64,000 bases of DNA, taken from Cryptomeria japonica (Eukaryota; Streptophyta; Pinopsida; Cupressales; Cupressaceae). The notes under the pieces are model-generated. The model made no database searches. It saw only the letters and a program-made list of their open reading frames with translations, and was not told where the DNA came from. The stretch's first letter is position 1. Each line of letters opens with the position of its first letter. The translations under genes and the position numbers were made by a program. Positions 21,891 to 34,042 of this stretch are shown here, one piece after another. Location: the NCBI RefSeq assembly GCF_030272615.1, contig NC_081414.1:338688502-338752501 (forward strand), written 5' to 3'.

Positions 21891-23092
21891 GTTTGGTAAA
21901 AAGACACTATTTGTGGCCCAAACTACAGACAAATGTTAGGAGATTTGTGGAGACACATGTGATCTGCCAAAAGGCAAAAGGAAAGTCCACCAATGCAGGT
22001 TTATACCAGCCTTTACCCATACCTTCAAGACCATGAGAAAGCATAAGTATGGATTTTGTTTTAGGATTGCCTAGGACAAAGAAAGGATATGATAGTGTTT
22101 TTTGTAGTGGTGGATAGGTTCAATAAGATGGCACATTTCTTGCCATGCAAAACAACTTGTTATGCTTCTTATGTAGCAGATTTGTTCTTTAAGGAGATTG
22201 TTCGGATACATGGCTTACCTTTGACCATAGTCTCTGATAGGGATGTAAAATTTGTTGGTCAGTTTTGGAGGACCCTTTGGAAGAAACTTGGTACAAATTT
22301 ATCCCTCTCCTCAGCCTACTATCCCCAAATAGATGGTCAAACTAAAGTTGTAAATAGATCACTAGGGAATCTCTTAAGGTGTTTGACTAGACAACATGGA
22401 GAAAGGTGGGATAGTATATTGTCTCAGGCATAATTCTCCTATAATGACATAGTGAATACGAGTATTAGTAGGTCACCTTTTCAGATTTTCTATGGCATCC
22501 ACCCAAGGGGTATGCTGGAGTTGAGTGACATAGCTCAAGGAGAACCCATTAGTGTAGATGGAGAAACCTTTTCTACTGCTATATAAGAGATCCATGACCA
22601 AGTGAAGACTCATCTTCACCAATATGCAGAAAGATATAAAGGCCATGCTGACAAAAAGAAGAGGGATGTTCAGTTTGATGTAGGAAACTTGGTGTGGGTT
22701 CACTTGAAGAAGGAAAGACTTCCAACAGGAAGATACACAAAGATTATGCAAAGAAAGATTGGCCCTTGCCAAATCTTGAATAAATGTGGTTCAAATACCT
22801 ATGAACTTCAACTACCATCTGATCTTGGTTTGTCACCTATTTTTAATGTTTGTGACTTAACTCTTTATAAGTGTAGTGTTGATGCAAGCGAAGACACAAT
22901 GTAGGATATTGCTGATGATGACATTCCTAAACATGAACCACCAAAGTTGCATAAGGTTCTAGATACTAAGGTTGCCAAGCAAACCAGGAATAAAGTTTGC
23001 ATGGAGTATTTAGTGGCTTGGAAAGGACAACCTGATTCTGAAGCAGTCTGGATGACAGAGAAATAGATCAAAGATCATGGTGTAGACCCACA
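21891..23092 (+). pseudogene. gypsy integrase with chromodomain-like tail, broken
   Basis: The HHCC finger is frameshifted (GLVKRHYLWPKLQTNVRR and VICQKAKGKST readable near 21893-22000). The core at 22089-22433 shows [12 protein letters not shown] (Asp), [14 protein letters not shown] (Asp) and [16 protein letters not shown], where the family has GQTE: the catalytic Glu is Lys. The C-terminal region at 22602-22904 (GPCQILNKCGSNTYELQLP) precedes a TAG at 22902 and a chromodomain-like stretch EYLVAWKGQPDSEAVWM (near 23008-23058), which in chromoviruses steers integration to marked chromatin. The Galadriel-type clade is possible; not certain. Confidence 0.82.
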
Positions 23093-23137
23093 AACTCTCA
23101 TCTCAAGTGGACTTGAGATTTCTTCTTCCGGAAAGTA

Positions 23138-24648
23138 TGGTGCAGGAGCACCTCATCAAACCCTTCAAGATGACATGACAAACTTTGATAAGGGAGGATA
23201 AGGCATTAACAATGTCTTTAGGATGTTTTATATAGGTTTTTAATCATACATTATATGTTTGTAATAATGAATCCCATCTTGTGAGCCGAACTCCTATTTT
23301 GGCATTTCTATGAGCCAATTAGGAATTTTGGACAATAGGGATCCAATGTGTTGATTTTGAATGTTTTAAGATTTTTTAGGATGGGTTGAACTTGACCCAA
23401 AGCATTAGGAGGTGAAAGATGACATTTTGATAACTTTTGCAAAAGTTGTCAAAAGTTGTCATGAGCAACTTTTATGCACTTTTTGCATTTTGTAATTTGA
23501 AACTTCTCCAATGGCTCTAACCTCTTGATTTCTGGTTGAGATTAGTTGAGGAATGGTTTATAAACCTCAAGGATACAATTTCCAGGGTGTGTGATTGTAC
23601 GGAGAAGAGTATTGATGCAAACAAACCAATAGAATTATGAGTTTTCTTGAAATTCTGGAGTTTTGGTCTGTGGTACGGTTCTGTACGAATTGGGATCCAT
23701 TCCCAATGATGTGAATTAATTTGAGAGGAGATTTGAATCTATTTTTATTTTGATTTGGATACTTGATTGTCTGTGTTTCTCCTGATATTTAAGTTTTGTT
23801 GTAGGTACCCAGAAAACCAGGGTTTACCTTGGGTTTTTCCTCATTCATGGCCATATCTTGCACTTTACCAATCTGAGGCTCATGGGATTTGGTGAAAGGC
23901 AATTATGGTCAATTTATTTTATAATTCCAAGATTTTTTTGCTGGAGGAGAAAGGGAGAGAATTGTTTGAAGTGACCCTAGGTAGACATCTCTATGTGGCT
24001 ACCTAGACCTTGAACAAACAAAATCACCTTGTGTGCAAATGGTGATGCTTCCAGGCATGTAACCCTAGAATCCCTGTTGATTTATGTTTCCCAACATGCC
24101 CATGGAATTTTAATCCATCGGTTCATTCATCTGAACATAGTTGCTTCACAAAGAGACCTAATTAGCCCTTCTAGGACAATCAAATTCCTACCAGCAAAGA
24201 CCTTTATTTTCCAGACCTTGACCCTTTCTTTTGGGGACTTGTATAAATTCCAAAAGGGTTTCTGAATACATAATTTCTTTACCAAGGTGTTTGGGAAAAT
24301 ATGAACTTAAGGTCCCTTTACTTGCTAAATAGGGCTACAAGCGACTAGACATAATTGAGGAAGTTTCTTAAGGAATGGGTATGAACTCTTGTTACCGGTG
24401 CTTTGTTTGAACTTGGGAGGTTTTGTATAACCCAAAACCGATGTGAAACTGATTTGTAACCCTTGGAGGTACCATGGAGTGTGTTGTAGCAAGATACCCT
24501 TAATTGAGTAAGAGAGGGTCTTGGAGATGTTGAGAAGATTGTACTAAAGTTGCAGAGCCTTGCCTTGATAGGATCCCATCCATGTGTTAAGGGGTCAATG
24601 TCATACATTTGGAGGTGTTTGGAAGGTAACAAGGAGGGCTTTGCATCA
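23138..24648 (+). repeat. 3' LTR of element D
   Basis: 1511 bp, TGGTGCAGGAGCACC to TTTGCATCA. Same organisation as the 5' LTR with scattered substitutions, densest near 23925-23950. Upstream AGATTTCTTCTTCCGGAAAG is at best a weak polypurine tract. Confidence 0.9.
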
Positions 24649-24653
24649 CAACC
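24649..24653. repeat. Target-site duplication CAACC, right copy (element D)
   Basis: Matches 16919-16923. Confidence 0.85.
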
Positions 24654-25151
24654 CCAACATTTTCCCTTCTTGCTTGTGTGTAGGTTCACGTAGGTGAGAG
24701 AATCATTATCTAGTGGGAGGCTCCAATCATGGACCAATTGTCAGTGTTTTCATCCTTCTTCCTTCCTTTTGTTTTATTTGAGTCATTTCACAGCTCGCAA
24801 CTTTTAGCTTAATTCATTCATTTTCTGTGTTTCATTGTATTATCCACGTATTTAGAACTTTTTTCGTGCGCGCTTTGTACTTCGTTCCTACCGGTTGATA
24901 GTGCACCATGCTGGTGTCCCATCTCTGTGCGCTCATCCTCGAGACTGAGGCTTGATAGAGTCATTTGTGGGACCCAGATCAGGGGCAATTGCCCTGGTTT
25001 TCTATTTGATCCCCTAGCTCATCTTAGCGCTAGTTCGTAGAGGTAATCAAAAGGACAATTTGTCCTCAAGGATGTATCATCCTTGAGGTGGAAAATTCTC
25101 TCCATTATAGAGAGCAAAAATGGTGTAAGGGATAGCAAAAATTGTGAGAAT
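24654..25151. other. Unassigned DNA between element D and a solo LTR
   Basis: No gene seen. From about 25100 it begins to resemble 49425-49780 (AAAAATGGTGTAAGGGAT against AAGAATGGTGTTAGGGAT), and that resemblance resumes after the solo LTR at 26379. Confidence 0.45.
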
Positions 25152-25156
25152 AAGGA
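25152..25156. repeat. Target-site duplication AAGGA (solo LTR), left
   Basis: Identical to 26374-26378. Confidence 0.85.
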
Positions 25157-26373
25157 TGTTGGCCATTTGGAGGAATTGATTATGTGTTGCATTGATGTTT
25201 TGTTATTGATGTCAACACTAGCTTTTTGGTTGCTTTAACAGTATCCTTTTGATCCTGGTACGTTGTTTGGTTTCTGGTTGGATTAGATTGTGATGATCCG
25301 GTATGCTATAGTATGTTTGGGTTATCGAATCAGATTATTCATGCTACTTAGATTCATGTTCAATCAGTTGGTTTTGATCTAGTGATTGAATGCTATCCTA
25401 TATGCTAGCAAGATTGGTTTGTTGATTTGGTGAGAGTTTCACCGACAGAGCTTTATTGAAGATCTTTGATGATATGCATAAGTGGTGTTGGTGTGGATTC
25501 TAGTACAAATTCAATATGTTGATGGTGATCATGTTCGAGACTTGGTTGATTGGGATCATTTCTTTAGTGTGTGTGGACATATATTGGGTCCCAATTTATC
25601 TAGGTTATGGACCAGCTTAATGTAACATATTGATTGGACCTCTCAATGTGTTTCCAGGATTTCTTTTGGGTTGGATATTATTTGTTTGGTTCACGCTAAC
25701 AATTTTTTGTAATTATGTAATTTTTTTATTGTCTAGTGGCCAACCTTATTGTTTATGTTCGAGGGTTTGTATATATATGATGTAAGATCTCATTGTAGAT
25801 CATCATGGAATGATATAGGAATGAATAATGTAATAATAATTCAAGTATAGGATTTGGTTAATCATTGGTGATCGAGTTGAGTTTATGTAAGAGTATTTAG
25901 TCCTCTAGTATTGAGCTTAACTAGAATTGTACTCAGGCATATGAGATGTTATCTTTGAAGTTCACTCTCTCTTCCGGATTGTAGTCTGAATTTTTATGTA
26001 GTCAGTGAGACTCCTTTTGTGATGAGCAGTGTGCTCTAGGCTATTGGCCTTCCTACAAGTTCAAGCCCCTCATTTGTAATCACATACTTACTGCAGAAGT
26101 ATTATTATACCATGGGTAAGCTTCCCACTATGGTTTTTCCCTTTACTAAGTTTTCCACGTACAAATCTTGGTGTCATGTGGATGGTATTTATTCTCTAAT
26201 TGTTGTTCATGCTTAATTGGTATATCTGCTATTTTGATATTTGGTCTATGCATTCTAGTATTGATCTTTTGGGTTCTGGTAATAAAGTTTTAATTTCTTA
26301 AGGTTCCAGTAATCCGAAACAACCGATTCACCCCCCCTCTCAGTTGTCTTCCGGTTATTTGAATTGTCTAACA
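25157..26373 (+). repeat. Solo LTR of the element B copia family
   Basis: TGTTGGCCATTTGGAGG to GTCTAACA (1217 bp), similar throughout to 6849-8086. It is flanked by AAGGA on both sides (25152-25156 and 26374-26378), so it is the product of LTR-LTR recombination that removed an internal region. TATA-like TGTATATATATG near 25770; C-tract loop near 26331. Confidence 0.92.
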
Positions 26374-26378
26374 AAGGA
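26374..26378. repeat. Target-site duplication AAGGA (solo LTR), right
   Basis: Identical to 25152-25156. Confidence 0.85.
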
Positions 26379-26660
26379 AAAGGGAGGTCTTTCTTTAGCT
26401 GATTGGGTGGGAGGAATAGTTACACATACTTTTGGCCATTTCAAAATGCTTTGAGGGAAAAACATGTAGAATATTTTGATTTAAATCTTGAAAATTATCA
26501 AGACATTAGCACATCATGAAATCTAAACCATAGGTTGATAATGATTAATCATAACCACCTATGAAGTCATAATTGTAAAATTATGATAATAGGTTTTGTC
26601 ATTAATGTTATGAGTGTAATGCATACATGCAAAAATGACATGAAATACAATTTTTAACAC
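26379..26660. repeat. Ancient repeat block X, left copy
   Basis: Together with 25100-25151 it resembles 49425-49780 in the same orientation: GAGGGAAAAACATGTAGAA against AAGGGAAAAACATGTAGAA, AAACCATAGGTTG in both, TTTTTAACACTATA against TTTTTGACACTATA. Identity is low, so it is old. It could be LTR remnants of one outer element about 23 kb apart, or a dispersed repeat. Confidence 0.5.
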
Positions 26661-28440
26661 TATATTTTGTTTCCACTTTAGTGAGTTGATTGTTCAAACA
26701 AATCTGCTACACTAAAGTAGTGTGAAGGATGAAAATCATAATTCACTAGAAATGTAATAATTTCTTAAAAATGATATGATAGAGGACACTAGGGTTGACT
26801 AGGTAGATTCAAATAATGCCCCTTGTACCTGAGCTCACTTAAAAACTACACCGTCTATTGTGAATTATAGATTTTGCAAAACCCAAAACATGTCAATTTC
26901 TGAAAATAAAAAAACTACCATGGCAAGAAGAATGATTAAGATAATTTAATTGATTAAGAAGAAAAATATGATAAGAGGCTAATAAATGTCTCTTCATTTT
27001 TTTTCCCTAGCTAGGAGGCCAAAAAGAGGAAGATAGGTGTGGCTAGGCCAATTTTGCCAAGAAAATGGGAAAACATTGGACTATATACTCCAAAAGTGGG
27101 TTCCTCATAACTAATTTTTACTATTCATGAGGAGGATTTTTTTGCAAGCACTTAAGAGCTTCAGAAAAAATACCTTGTAAACAAGAGTTTTGATTGTTGC
27201 ACATGGATGAGCTTAGGGTCACTATGGAGAGAAATGATCCACTAGATGAGGTACAATAATTTTTTCCCTTCCAAGTTCGTTTCATAGCAAATTTTTAGGT
27301 TACAAAGGAATTCTAGAGTGTAGGAATCTAGTAGGCGCACCAATGTCTAGTCATTGCATTGGAATTTAAATACTATGCTAGCATCCAAAGGGAATTCTAT
27401 CATCCCTTAGAGGAATTTCCATGCCCAAGATGTTCTAGCATCCAAGAGATGAGCTAACATCCTTTTGGTGCACTTGTTTCTAGAAGGTGCACAAGAATCC
27501 AAAGACTTAGAAGAATATTTTTTTTATTAAGTAGTTAACTGAGGAAATATTATCAGAATGTGATAACATATTAGATATCTAAGTTTAATTTTTGTGTGAG
27601 ATAATTTTATTTTTGTAGGAGTTTCCTATATTTTGGGAGTACAAAATGGGATCAATATTATGTCTTCTCAAAAGTTGTAGAGATGAGGTGTCAATCACTA
27701 AGCACATGATGTTATATCATGTGAGATTGTGGAGGGTCTATGAAAAAGTAGAGATTTGGTTCCACCCAACCATGTTGATGACACTTAGAGGCAAGGGGAA
27801 TGTAGATGCCTCTTCTTTTATATCTTGATAGGGGAGATGACTATTACATTAGTTAATATATACCAAATTTTGAGAATCCCCAACTAAGGGGAGAGAGTTA
27901 TGTACAATGGGGCATGGACGACTAGATATGCCTGAGATGCATAGTAAATATGCATTGACTGAGTCATTCTAGAGGATATGACATGAAAAATATACATATG
28001 ATGTATTGAGTAGGGATGTGACACTACTCCCTTAGTCTATTACATTATGATCATGATAGTGGCACTCTGCATCACCATAAATGACCAGGTCTCCCATCTA
28101 CATTATTTTAATGCAATGTACAATATTGATATGTGTTATTTCCTTTGTGATTGTAATGTATACATGAGACCAGATTCACTACAATTGAGTCATTATAGAG
28201 ATAGTCCTCAATATACACATAAGGATTATTCCTTTTTGTATATAGGCTGTAGTAGAGAGATGAGTGACATATCCAACTTTTTGAGCCTATAGCATAGCTA
28301 AGTACACCTTACAAGGAGAGATAGGTCAAGTTGGTTTAGAGGGAATTAAAGATGAGCACCATGATGGGCCAATGAGATTAGAAAACCATGGAGCTTCAAA
28401 CTATAATCTCTAAGTGAGACTAATCCATGATGAGGATAGA
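26661..28440. other. Unassigned AT-rich DNA
   Basis: About 1.8 kb without convincing coding sequence. The 60-codon frame at 27646-27828 and the 81-codon frame at 28047-28292 have no recognisable domain. Probably decayed repeat. Confidence 0.35.
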
Positions 28441-28494
28441 GAGTGTCAAGAGGACATGTGATGCTCTTTAGAGCTACGTCAATAATCTATTCTC

Positions 28495-28850
28495 GGTAAT
28501 CTCCTATGCCTCTTGATGTTCTTAATTATCAAACCCCATCATTGGAAGTGGTCTGTGTTAGCCTCCTAGGTCTCAAGGTTGGTGTAATGTGTGCATAGGT
28601 TCTCGATGTTCCAAGAGAACCTAAATCTAGGTGCGAATAGGTGTAGACCTATTTGAGTGTTGTTCAACCCCATATCCACCTCTTGGCTAGCTTTGTAGGC
28701 TCTACAAGTCTTGAAATTTTTTGGCATGCATCCAAATTTTAGTCTAGCTTGAGTTATTCCATTATGATCCCATGTTAGATCACCGAGGCTATTTGAAAAT
28801 TGCACCTCACACACTGCCTAGTATGCTCCAAACTACCTCAGTTCATTCCC
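28495..28850 (-). repeat. Decayed gypsy LTR piece (block Y), left copy
   Basis: Resembles 47770-48000: CTCCTATGCCTCTTG, ATAAATCTAGGTG-like sequence and CATATCCACCTCTTG occur in both in the same order. On the right side the block lies about 260 bp from a primer site; on the left it follows the end of a gypsy integrase. This fits the two LTRs of one minus-strand gypsy element. Confidence 0.5.
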
Positions 28851-29049
28851 AGAGACCCAAGTTGCATATTCCATTTGGATAGATATTCCTTGTACTCCTT
28901 GTTCCCTGTGTTGTATTTGGTTTAGTTATCTGAGATTTGTTCAATTTGTTTTGGTGCTATTTGTGGTAACTACTACTATGAAGATTATTTTGAGTGATCC
29001 TCTTGTGCTCCATGAAATTGATAGAAATATTCAATGTTAGAGAGTGGTC

Positions 29050-31966
29050 AAATTTTCACACCCTGTGTTAACTCTACTTCGTAGCCATTTCCAAAATCAA
29101 ACTTATAGATGATCTTGCAATGCCCAAACTTAATCATCTTTATTTTATTGTATGCTCCTACCAGAAATGTCTCCTTCTAGAGATACACCATGACTTCATC
29201 TTCAACATAAAATTCCTTCTATCTTTGATTGGTATCTTCTCGCTCCTTGTACTAGTTGTTCATGTTCTCCAAGTGATACTTGATCTCATGGTAGATAGTA
29301 TTCATGTATTATACAAACTCCTCTACCTCTAAAATAATCTTATCTTATAGGCTATCATCCCAAAGTTTGGTCACCCCTCTAGGATGTAGTTTGGTAATAA
29401 TCTCAAATGGCATTCTTTTATTGCTCGAATTTACTATATTGTTGAATGCAAGCTCTAGTTCCTAGTTTTATCTCCTACTAAGCATCTAATAAACTTTCCC
29501 AAGCTCTATTAATTTCATTAGTCTATCCATTAGTTTGTGGGTGAAATTTTGAGATCAATTTTAGGTCTATCTACATCTTATTCCATAGTGTCCTCCAAAA
29601 GGATTTGGTAACATTGATATCTCAAACTGAAACAATGTTGTTCAGTATTCCATGCGGCTTGACCATTTATCAAAATAATAGGTCAGAAATATGGACCACA
29701 TCACGTCTTCTTACAAGGAATGAAATGTGCCATCTTGGACAATTGGTCTACCACCACAAATATGAAGTCATATCTCGTTTGTGTCCTCAAAAATCCCAAC
29801 AAAAGAGTCCATATTAATATATTCTCAATGTATTTTCAAAATTGAAAGAGGTTGGTACAACTTGGTATTATGTCTTCATCCCTTAGCTACTTGATAGGTC
29901 CTACACCTTTGCATATACTTTTTGACATATTTGTAGATATGAAGCCAAAAAGTCCTTCATTCACCAAACCACTATTTTGTCAATACCAAAATGCCTTGCC
30001 AAACCTCTAGAATGTTTTTCCTTAATAAAATTCTCCCTCATTGAGTTTCTAGGAACACATAGTTTATTTCCTTTTAACAACATACCATCTTGGATGAAAT
30101 GGTTTATCCACTTGCTTTTTTCCATTACTAATAGTTCTATACATGTCTTCGATGCCTCTACAAAGTCTAGATCATCTGTATACAAGTGTTTCAACTCATC
30201 AAATCTCATTATAGTCACCTTCATCTACATCATCAAGTTCCTTCTTTTGATGAATGCGTCTACCACCCATTTTTCTTTTTCTCTCTGTTGTTTAAAGAAA
30301 AATGTGTAACTCTTCATGAATTCTACCCACTGCATGTGCCTATGATTCAACTTTCCTTGGCTATTTTGGTATTGGAGTGCTTGGTGGTCAATATACAATA
30401 CAATTTTTTTTGGTAGCAAATAGTGTCTCTATTTCTTCAGTGCTTGAATTAAGGCATAGAACTCTTGATCATATACTAAATAACTTCTTTGATAATTATT
30501 CAACTTCTCTCTAAATTAGGAAATTGGTCTTCCTTCTTGGCTAAGGACCACTCCAATAACACTACCACTAGAATCACAATCCACTTGAAAGACTTTGTTG
30601 AAGTCTAGTAGGGTTATTATTGGCTTCTCCATCACCTTGTTCATTAACAGTTCAAATCTTTTTTGTGCTTAGAATGTCCACTTCAATTCTTTTTTGTCTA
30701 TTCTCATTGTCTTCGTCATAGGTGCACAAACAGTACTTAAGTTCTTGATGAATTGCTTGTAAAAACTTGCTAAGCCATGAAAATATCTTACCTCTCCAAG
30801 TTCTATTGGTGTAGGCCATTCAACCATTTCTCTCACCTCTTTGGATCCATCTTGAAACCTTCCATGGAGATTAAAATCCTAGATAAACTAGCTCATTCTT
30901 CATGAAACTACATTTCTTGATATTGATCGACAACCACTCTTCCCTCATCCACTGTAATACATGTCTAATATGTGTAATGTGTTCTTCTCTTCTCTTGCTA
31001 AAAATTATAATGTCATCCAAATAAATAATGATAAACATACAAAATAACTCTTCCAGTACTTCATTCATGAGATACATGAATTTTCTTGGTGTGTTAGTGA
31101 GTCCAAAAGGCATGACCGCTCACACATTCAACCTCTCATTTGTCTTTAATGTAGTCTTCCATTCATCTCCCCACTAGATTCTTATCTAATGGTATCCACT
31201 CTTGAGATCAATCTTGGTGAATTATCTTTCACTACTCAAACAATACATTCTGTCACCCATCCTTGGCAAAGGAAATTAGTAATTTTATTGTGATTTTGTT
31301 GATTGCTCTAGAGTTAGTACACTTTCTATCTTCTCCATCTTTTTTTGGCACTAAGATAATAGGTATTGCACATGGACTCAAAATCTCCTGGATTAATGCT
31401 TTCCCTAAAAACTCAAGCACTTGTTTACTCAACTTCAAATTCTCTACCACTGTCATTTGGTGTACTGTCTTGTTAGGAAAACTTTCTCGCAACCCTAGGT
31501 CTATGTGATGGCTAATACTCTAGATTGGAGGTAGTCCCTCCAAAATTTTCTCTGACACGGTGTCTTGGAATTATTCAATAAACTCTGCAATCTCTGTTTA
31601 TGGTACTTCCACTCCGCTTGCATCGAAAATTTTGACATCTTTACTACTAAATTTTCTAGGAATGAGTGCAAAATAGGTGTTCTCATGCTTCAATCCATTA
31701 AGGAATTTTCTCTCATCTACCATAAATATCCTTGAACCACAACATGCCACCTCCTTTTTCTAAATTTCTAGAGGAATCAAGATATGTTTGTTTCCATCTT
31801 TAGTTATGGTGTAAGTATTCTTCCTTTCATAATGTAGGGCCCCTCTGTCATATTGCCAAAGCCTCCATGGTAATAGTTGAAAAGCATCCATCAATATAAT
31901 ATCACACAAACCTTCATCCTTATATGAACTAATGTTAAAAGGGACAAGGCATTGTTCACTTACCAA
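29050..31966 (-). pseudogene. gypsy pol (protease to integrase), heavily decayed
   Basis: Read on the minus strand: protease C-terminal block near 31966-31760 (LLPWRLWQYDRGALHYERKN), RT start at 31492-31253 (LSPCAIPIILVPKKDGEDRK), RT core at 31113-30871 (MPFGLTNTPRKFMYLMN and catalytic YLDDIIIFSK), RNase H at about 30600-30225 (VDCDSSG, YDQEFYAL, YIDHQALQYQ, catalytic acids still readable), integrase finger near 30000 (RHFGIDKIVVW) and an integrase HPQTNG-like block near 29530. Stops and frameshifts are frequent. Gypsy order is clear. No gag is next to it; the gag at 46340-47500 may be its missing 5' part. Confidence 0.85.
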
Positions 31967-32760
31967 AATTTTGATATCATCTTGTATCCAAGCAATTTTA
32001 TATTAGTTTGGGTGCTTAATTCCCTTCAAGTTCAAATTTTGTACCATTTCCTTAGATATTAATTTGTATGTATTGTTGTTGTCAATGTAACCTTACAATA
32101 CTTACCTCCTAACTTGCACTTTTTCTAGAACATGCTTCTCCTTTATGTCGGTCCATCTTTGGATTCCCTCCATAATAGGGTTCTCCATGTGACCAATTAT
32201 TCACCCTTTTTTGGACATCTTGCAAACCTAGATGATCTATCCTTTTCTTCCTTGGAAAAGGCATTCTTGTCTCTAGAGTCTCTTGACTTCCAAAATTTTT
32301 ATGGGCCTTTTATGCAAACCTAACATGCAAGATCTATGAAACAGAGCGTCTCTTGAAAAGAGAAGATTTGGAAATTTTCACTCTCTAAGGTCTTGTTTGT
32401 TGGGTCACAACTATGCAGGGATAGTTTGGGGCTCATGTGACCTATTTAATCAAGGTGGTATGCTTGTAGTAGAACAAATTTACATAGATATTTACATAAA
32501 ACAAATGTGCAAAAGGAAGCAGTGCAAGAAAAGGAACAAACACAACTAAACAAGATTTATCAATCATGAAAAAAATATTTCATGTGAGTTAATATTATCA
32601 ATGACATAGTAAATAGCAATATGTAAGACTTTCCATCTATGTGCAAGGTCTACAATCTTACATACAGAAAGGGATGACTTTCAAAAAACCAACTTTTTAT
32701 TACATTATTTAATCTTCATGTATCATTAACATGCATAACAAAAGTCATGAAACAAAATTA
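31967..32760. other. Unassigned flank of element G
   Basis: Follows the gypsy protease remnant. Decayed gag or linker coding on the minus strand is possible but I find no zinc knuckle. It continues after element G at 44158. Confidence 0.35.
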
Positions 32761-32765
32761 CTTAT
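32761..32765. repeat. Target-site duplication CTTAT, left copy (element G)
   Basis: Identical to 44153-44157. Confidence 0.85.
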
Positions 32766-33009
32766 TGTAGACACCCAAAAATGGTCAACGCTTGCAAGGT
32801 CATACTTTAACATTTGTGCATTGCCTCATTTTAGGTTTTTGCATCGCATTAACATTTCTCCTATGTCACGCACTTGGTCTTTATCATTTGCGAACATCGA
32901 GTCATTCTTCTATATTCTTCAATCATCTCATCCTTGAATTTGGTCTTGTCGACAACAATATTCAGTCATGATTTTGATCGATTTTACAATATGCGCATTC
33001 ATTCGCATC

Positions 33010-33440
33010 AATTTGGACATCATCAATCCTAATTAGGGTTTTGTCCTCTTATCAATCCTGTCAATCTTATCAATTTTATCATCAATCTTATCATTTTGGA
33101 CATCGTCAATCCTAATTAGGGTTTTGTCCTATTTTCAATCTTATCAGTTGGCGATCGGTTTATCAATCTTGTCGATTTATCATCAATCCTTCAATCTTGT
33201 CATCTTGCGATCGATTTGTCATCGATCATGGTCATGTCTAATCTTGTCGTCTTGCAATCTATTTTGTCATCGATTCTTGTCCTTTTGTCAATTTTGTCAT
33301 TTTTCAACCGATTTGTCATCGATCGTTATCTGTCTCAATTATGTCAATTTGGATCAATTTGTCATTGTTCCTCGTCAATTGGCGCATCTATCAATCAAAT
33401 CATTTTGTCGCATTGGTCATTTATCAAATCAAATCATGAT
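33010..33440. repeat. GTCAT/ATCAAT-rich internal repeat in LTR
   Basis: Phrases such as TTTGTCATCGATC, ATCAATCTTGTC and ATCAATCTTATC recur irregularly. GATCGATTTGTCATCGATC (near 33210) is a near-palindrome. The same stretch occurs at 42790-43220. Possibly U3 regulatory repeats. Confidence 0.55.
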
Positions 33441-33789
33441 CAAGTCAATTATAGACCTAATTGTCATCCTCGCATTTCTAATTCGCCTTCTAGGGTTTTA
33501 TGATTTAATCATTTAACCTAATGTGTCATTTCTTCCTTTAGGATTACTAAATTATTTATTAATCCTAAGTTTTCTCATTACAATTAAATATTCATTTAAT
33601 TGGCTAATTATTCCTCTTTGTGAGTGAATTAATTAATAAATGAAAAATTATTGATTAATTCACTAATTTCTAATTTTCATTATTTCCTAATTTCTAATTT
33701 CCACCTATTTTCTAATTTCCTAATTGCAATTCCACCTAATTAAATTGTCTTTAGTGCTCCCTATTTTTGTGCTTCATGCGTCATACTCT

Positions 33790-33966
33790 TGACATAGCAA
33801 TTTGTCATAGAATTTGTCTTGACATAGAAATGTGTCATAGAATTTGTCCAAAATTGTCATAAAATTCTTGACATAGAAATGTGTCATAGAATTTGTCATA
33901 AAATGTCATAGCAATTTGTCATAAAATCTGTCATAAGCCTCTTTGCATAGCAATTTGTCATAGATA
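33790..33966. repeat. GACATAGCAATTTGTCATAG minisatellite in LTR
   Basis: About seven degenerate copies of a unit built from CATAGCAATTTGTCATA and GAATTTGTC. The corresponding copy lies at 43570-43746 in the 3' LTR. It precedes the TATA-like box by about 70 bp, where upstream promoter repeats would be expected. Confidence 0.65.
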
Positions 33967-34027
33967 TGCTATTATTGATTTGAATTTCTATTCAAATCTC
34001 TTTCATACTAATTTGCTCATTTATCCA

Positions 34028-34042
34028 ATTTCTCTATAAGTT
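34028..34042 (+). promoter_or_regulatory. Possible TATA box of element G 5' LTR
   Basis: TTTCTCTATAAGTTGG. The 3' LTR has CTCTATAAATTGG at the same place (about 43812), a better TATA match. It is the only TATA-like sequence seen near the middle-to-end of the LTR; transcription start not determinable here. Confidence 0.4.

Larger units (their letters stand above)
16924..24648 (+). mobile_element. Ty3/gypsy retrotransposon with chromodomain-like end (element D)
   Basis: Complete structure: 5' LTR, tRNA-Met-type primer site, gag, protease, RT, RNase H, integrase, chromodomain-like C-terminus, 3' LTR, and 5-bp target duplications CAACC at 16919-16923 and 24649-24653. RT before integrase is the gypsy order. 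The chromodomain-like end suggests a chromovirus. The two LTRs differ at many positions and pol has several stops, so the copy is old and inactive. Confidence 0.92.

Noticed and set aside
33124-33516. 130-codon ORF repeated at 42904-43296
   Set aside because: It is part of the LTR repeat (GTCAT-type sequence) in both LTRs; Ile/Ser/Cys-rich translation without a domain.
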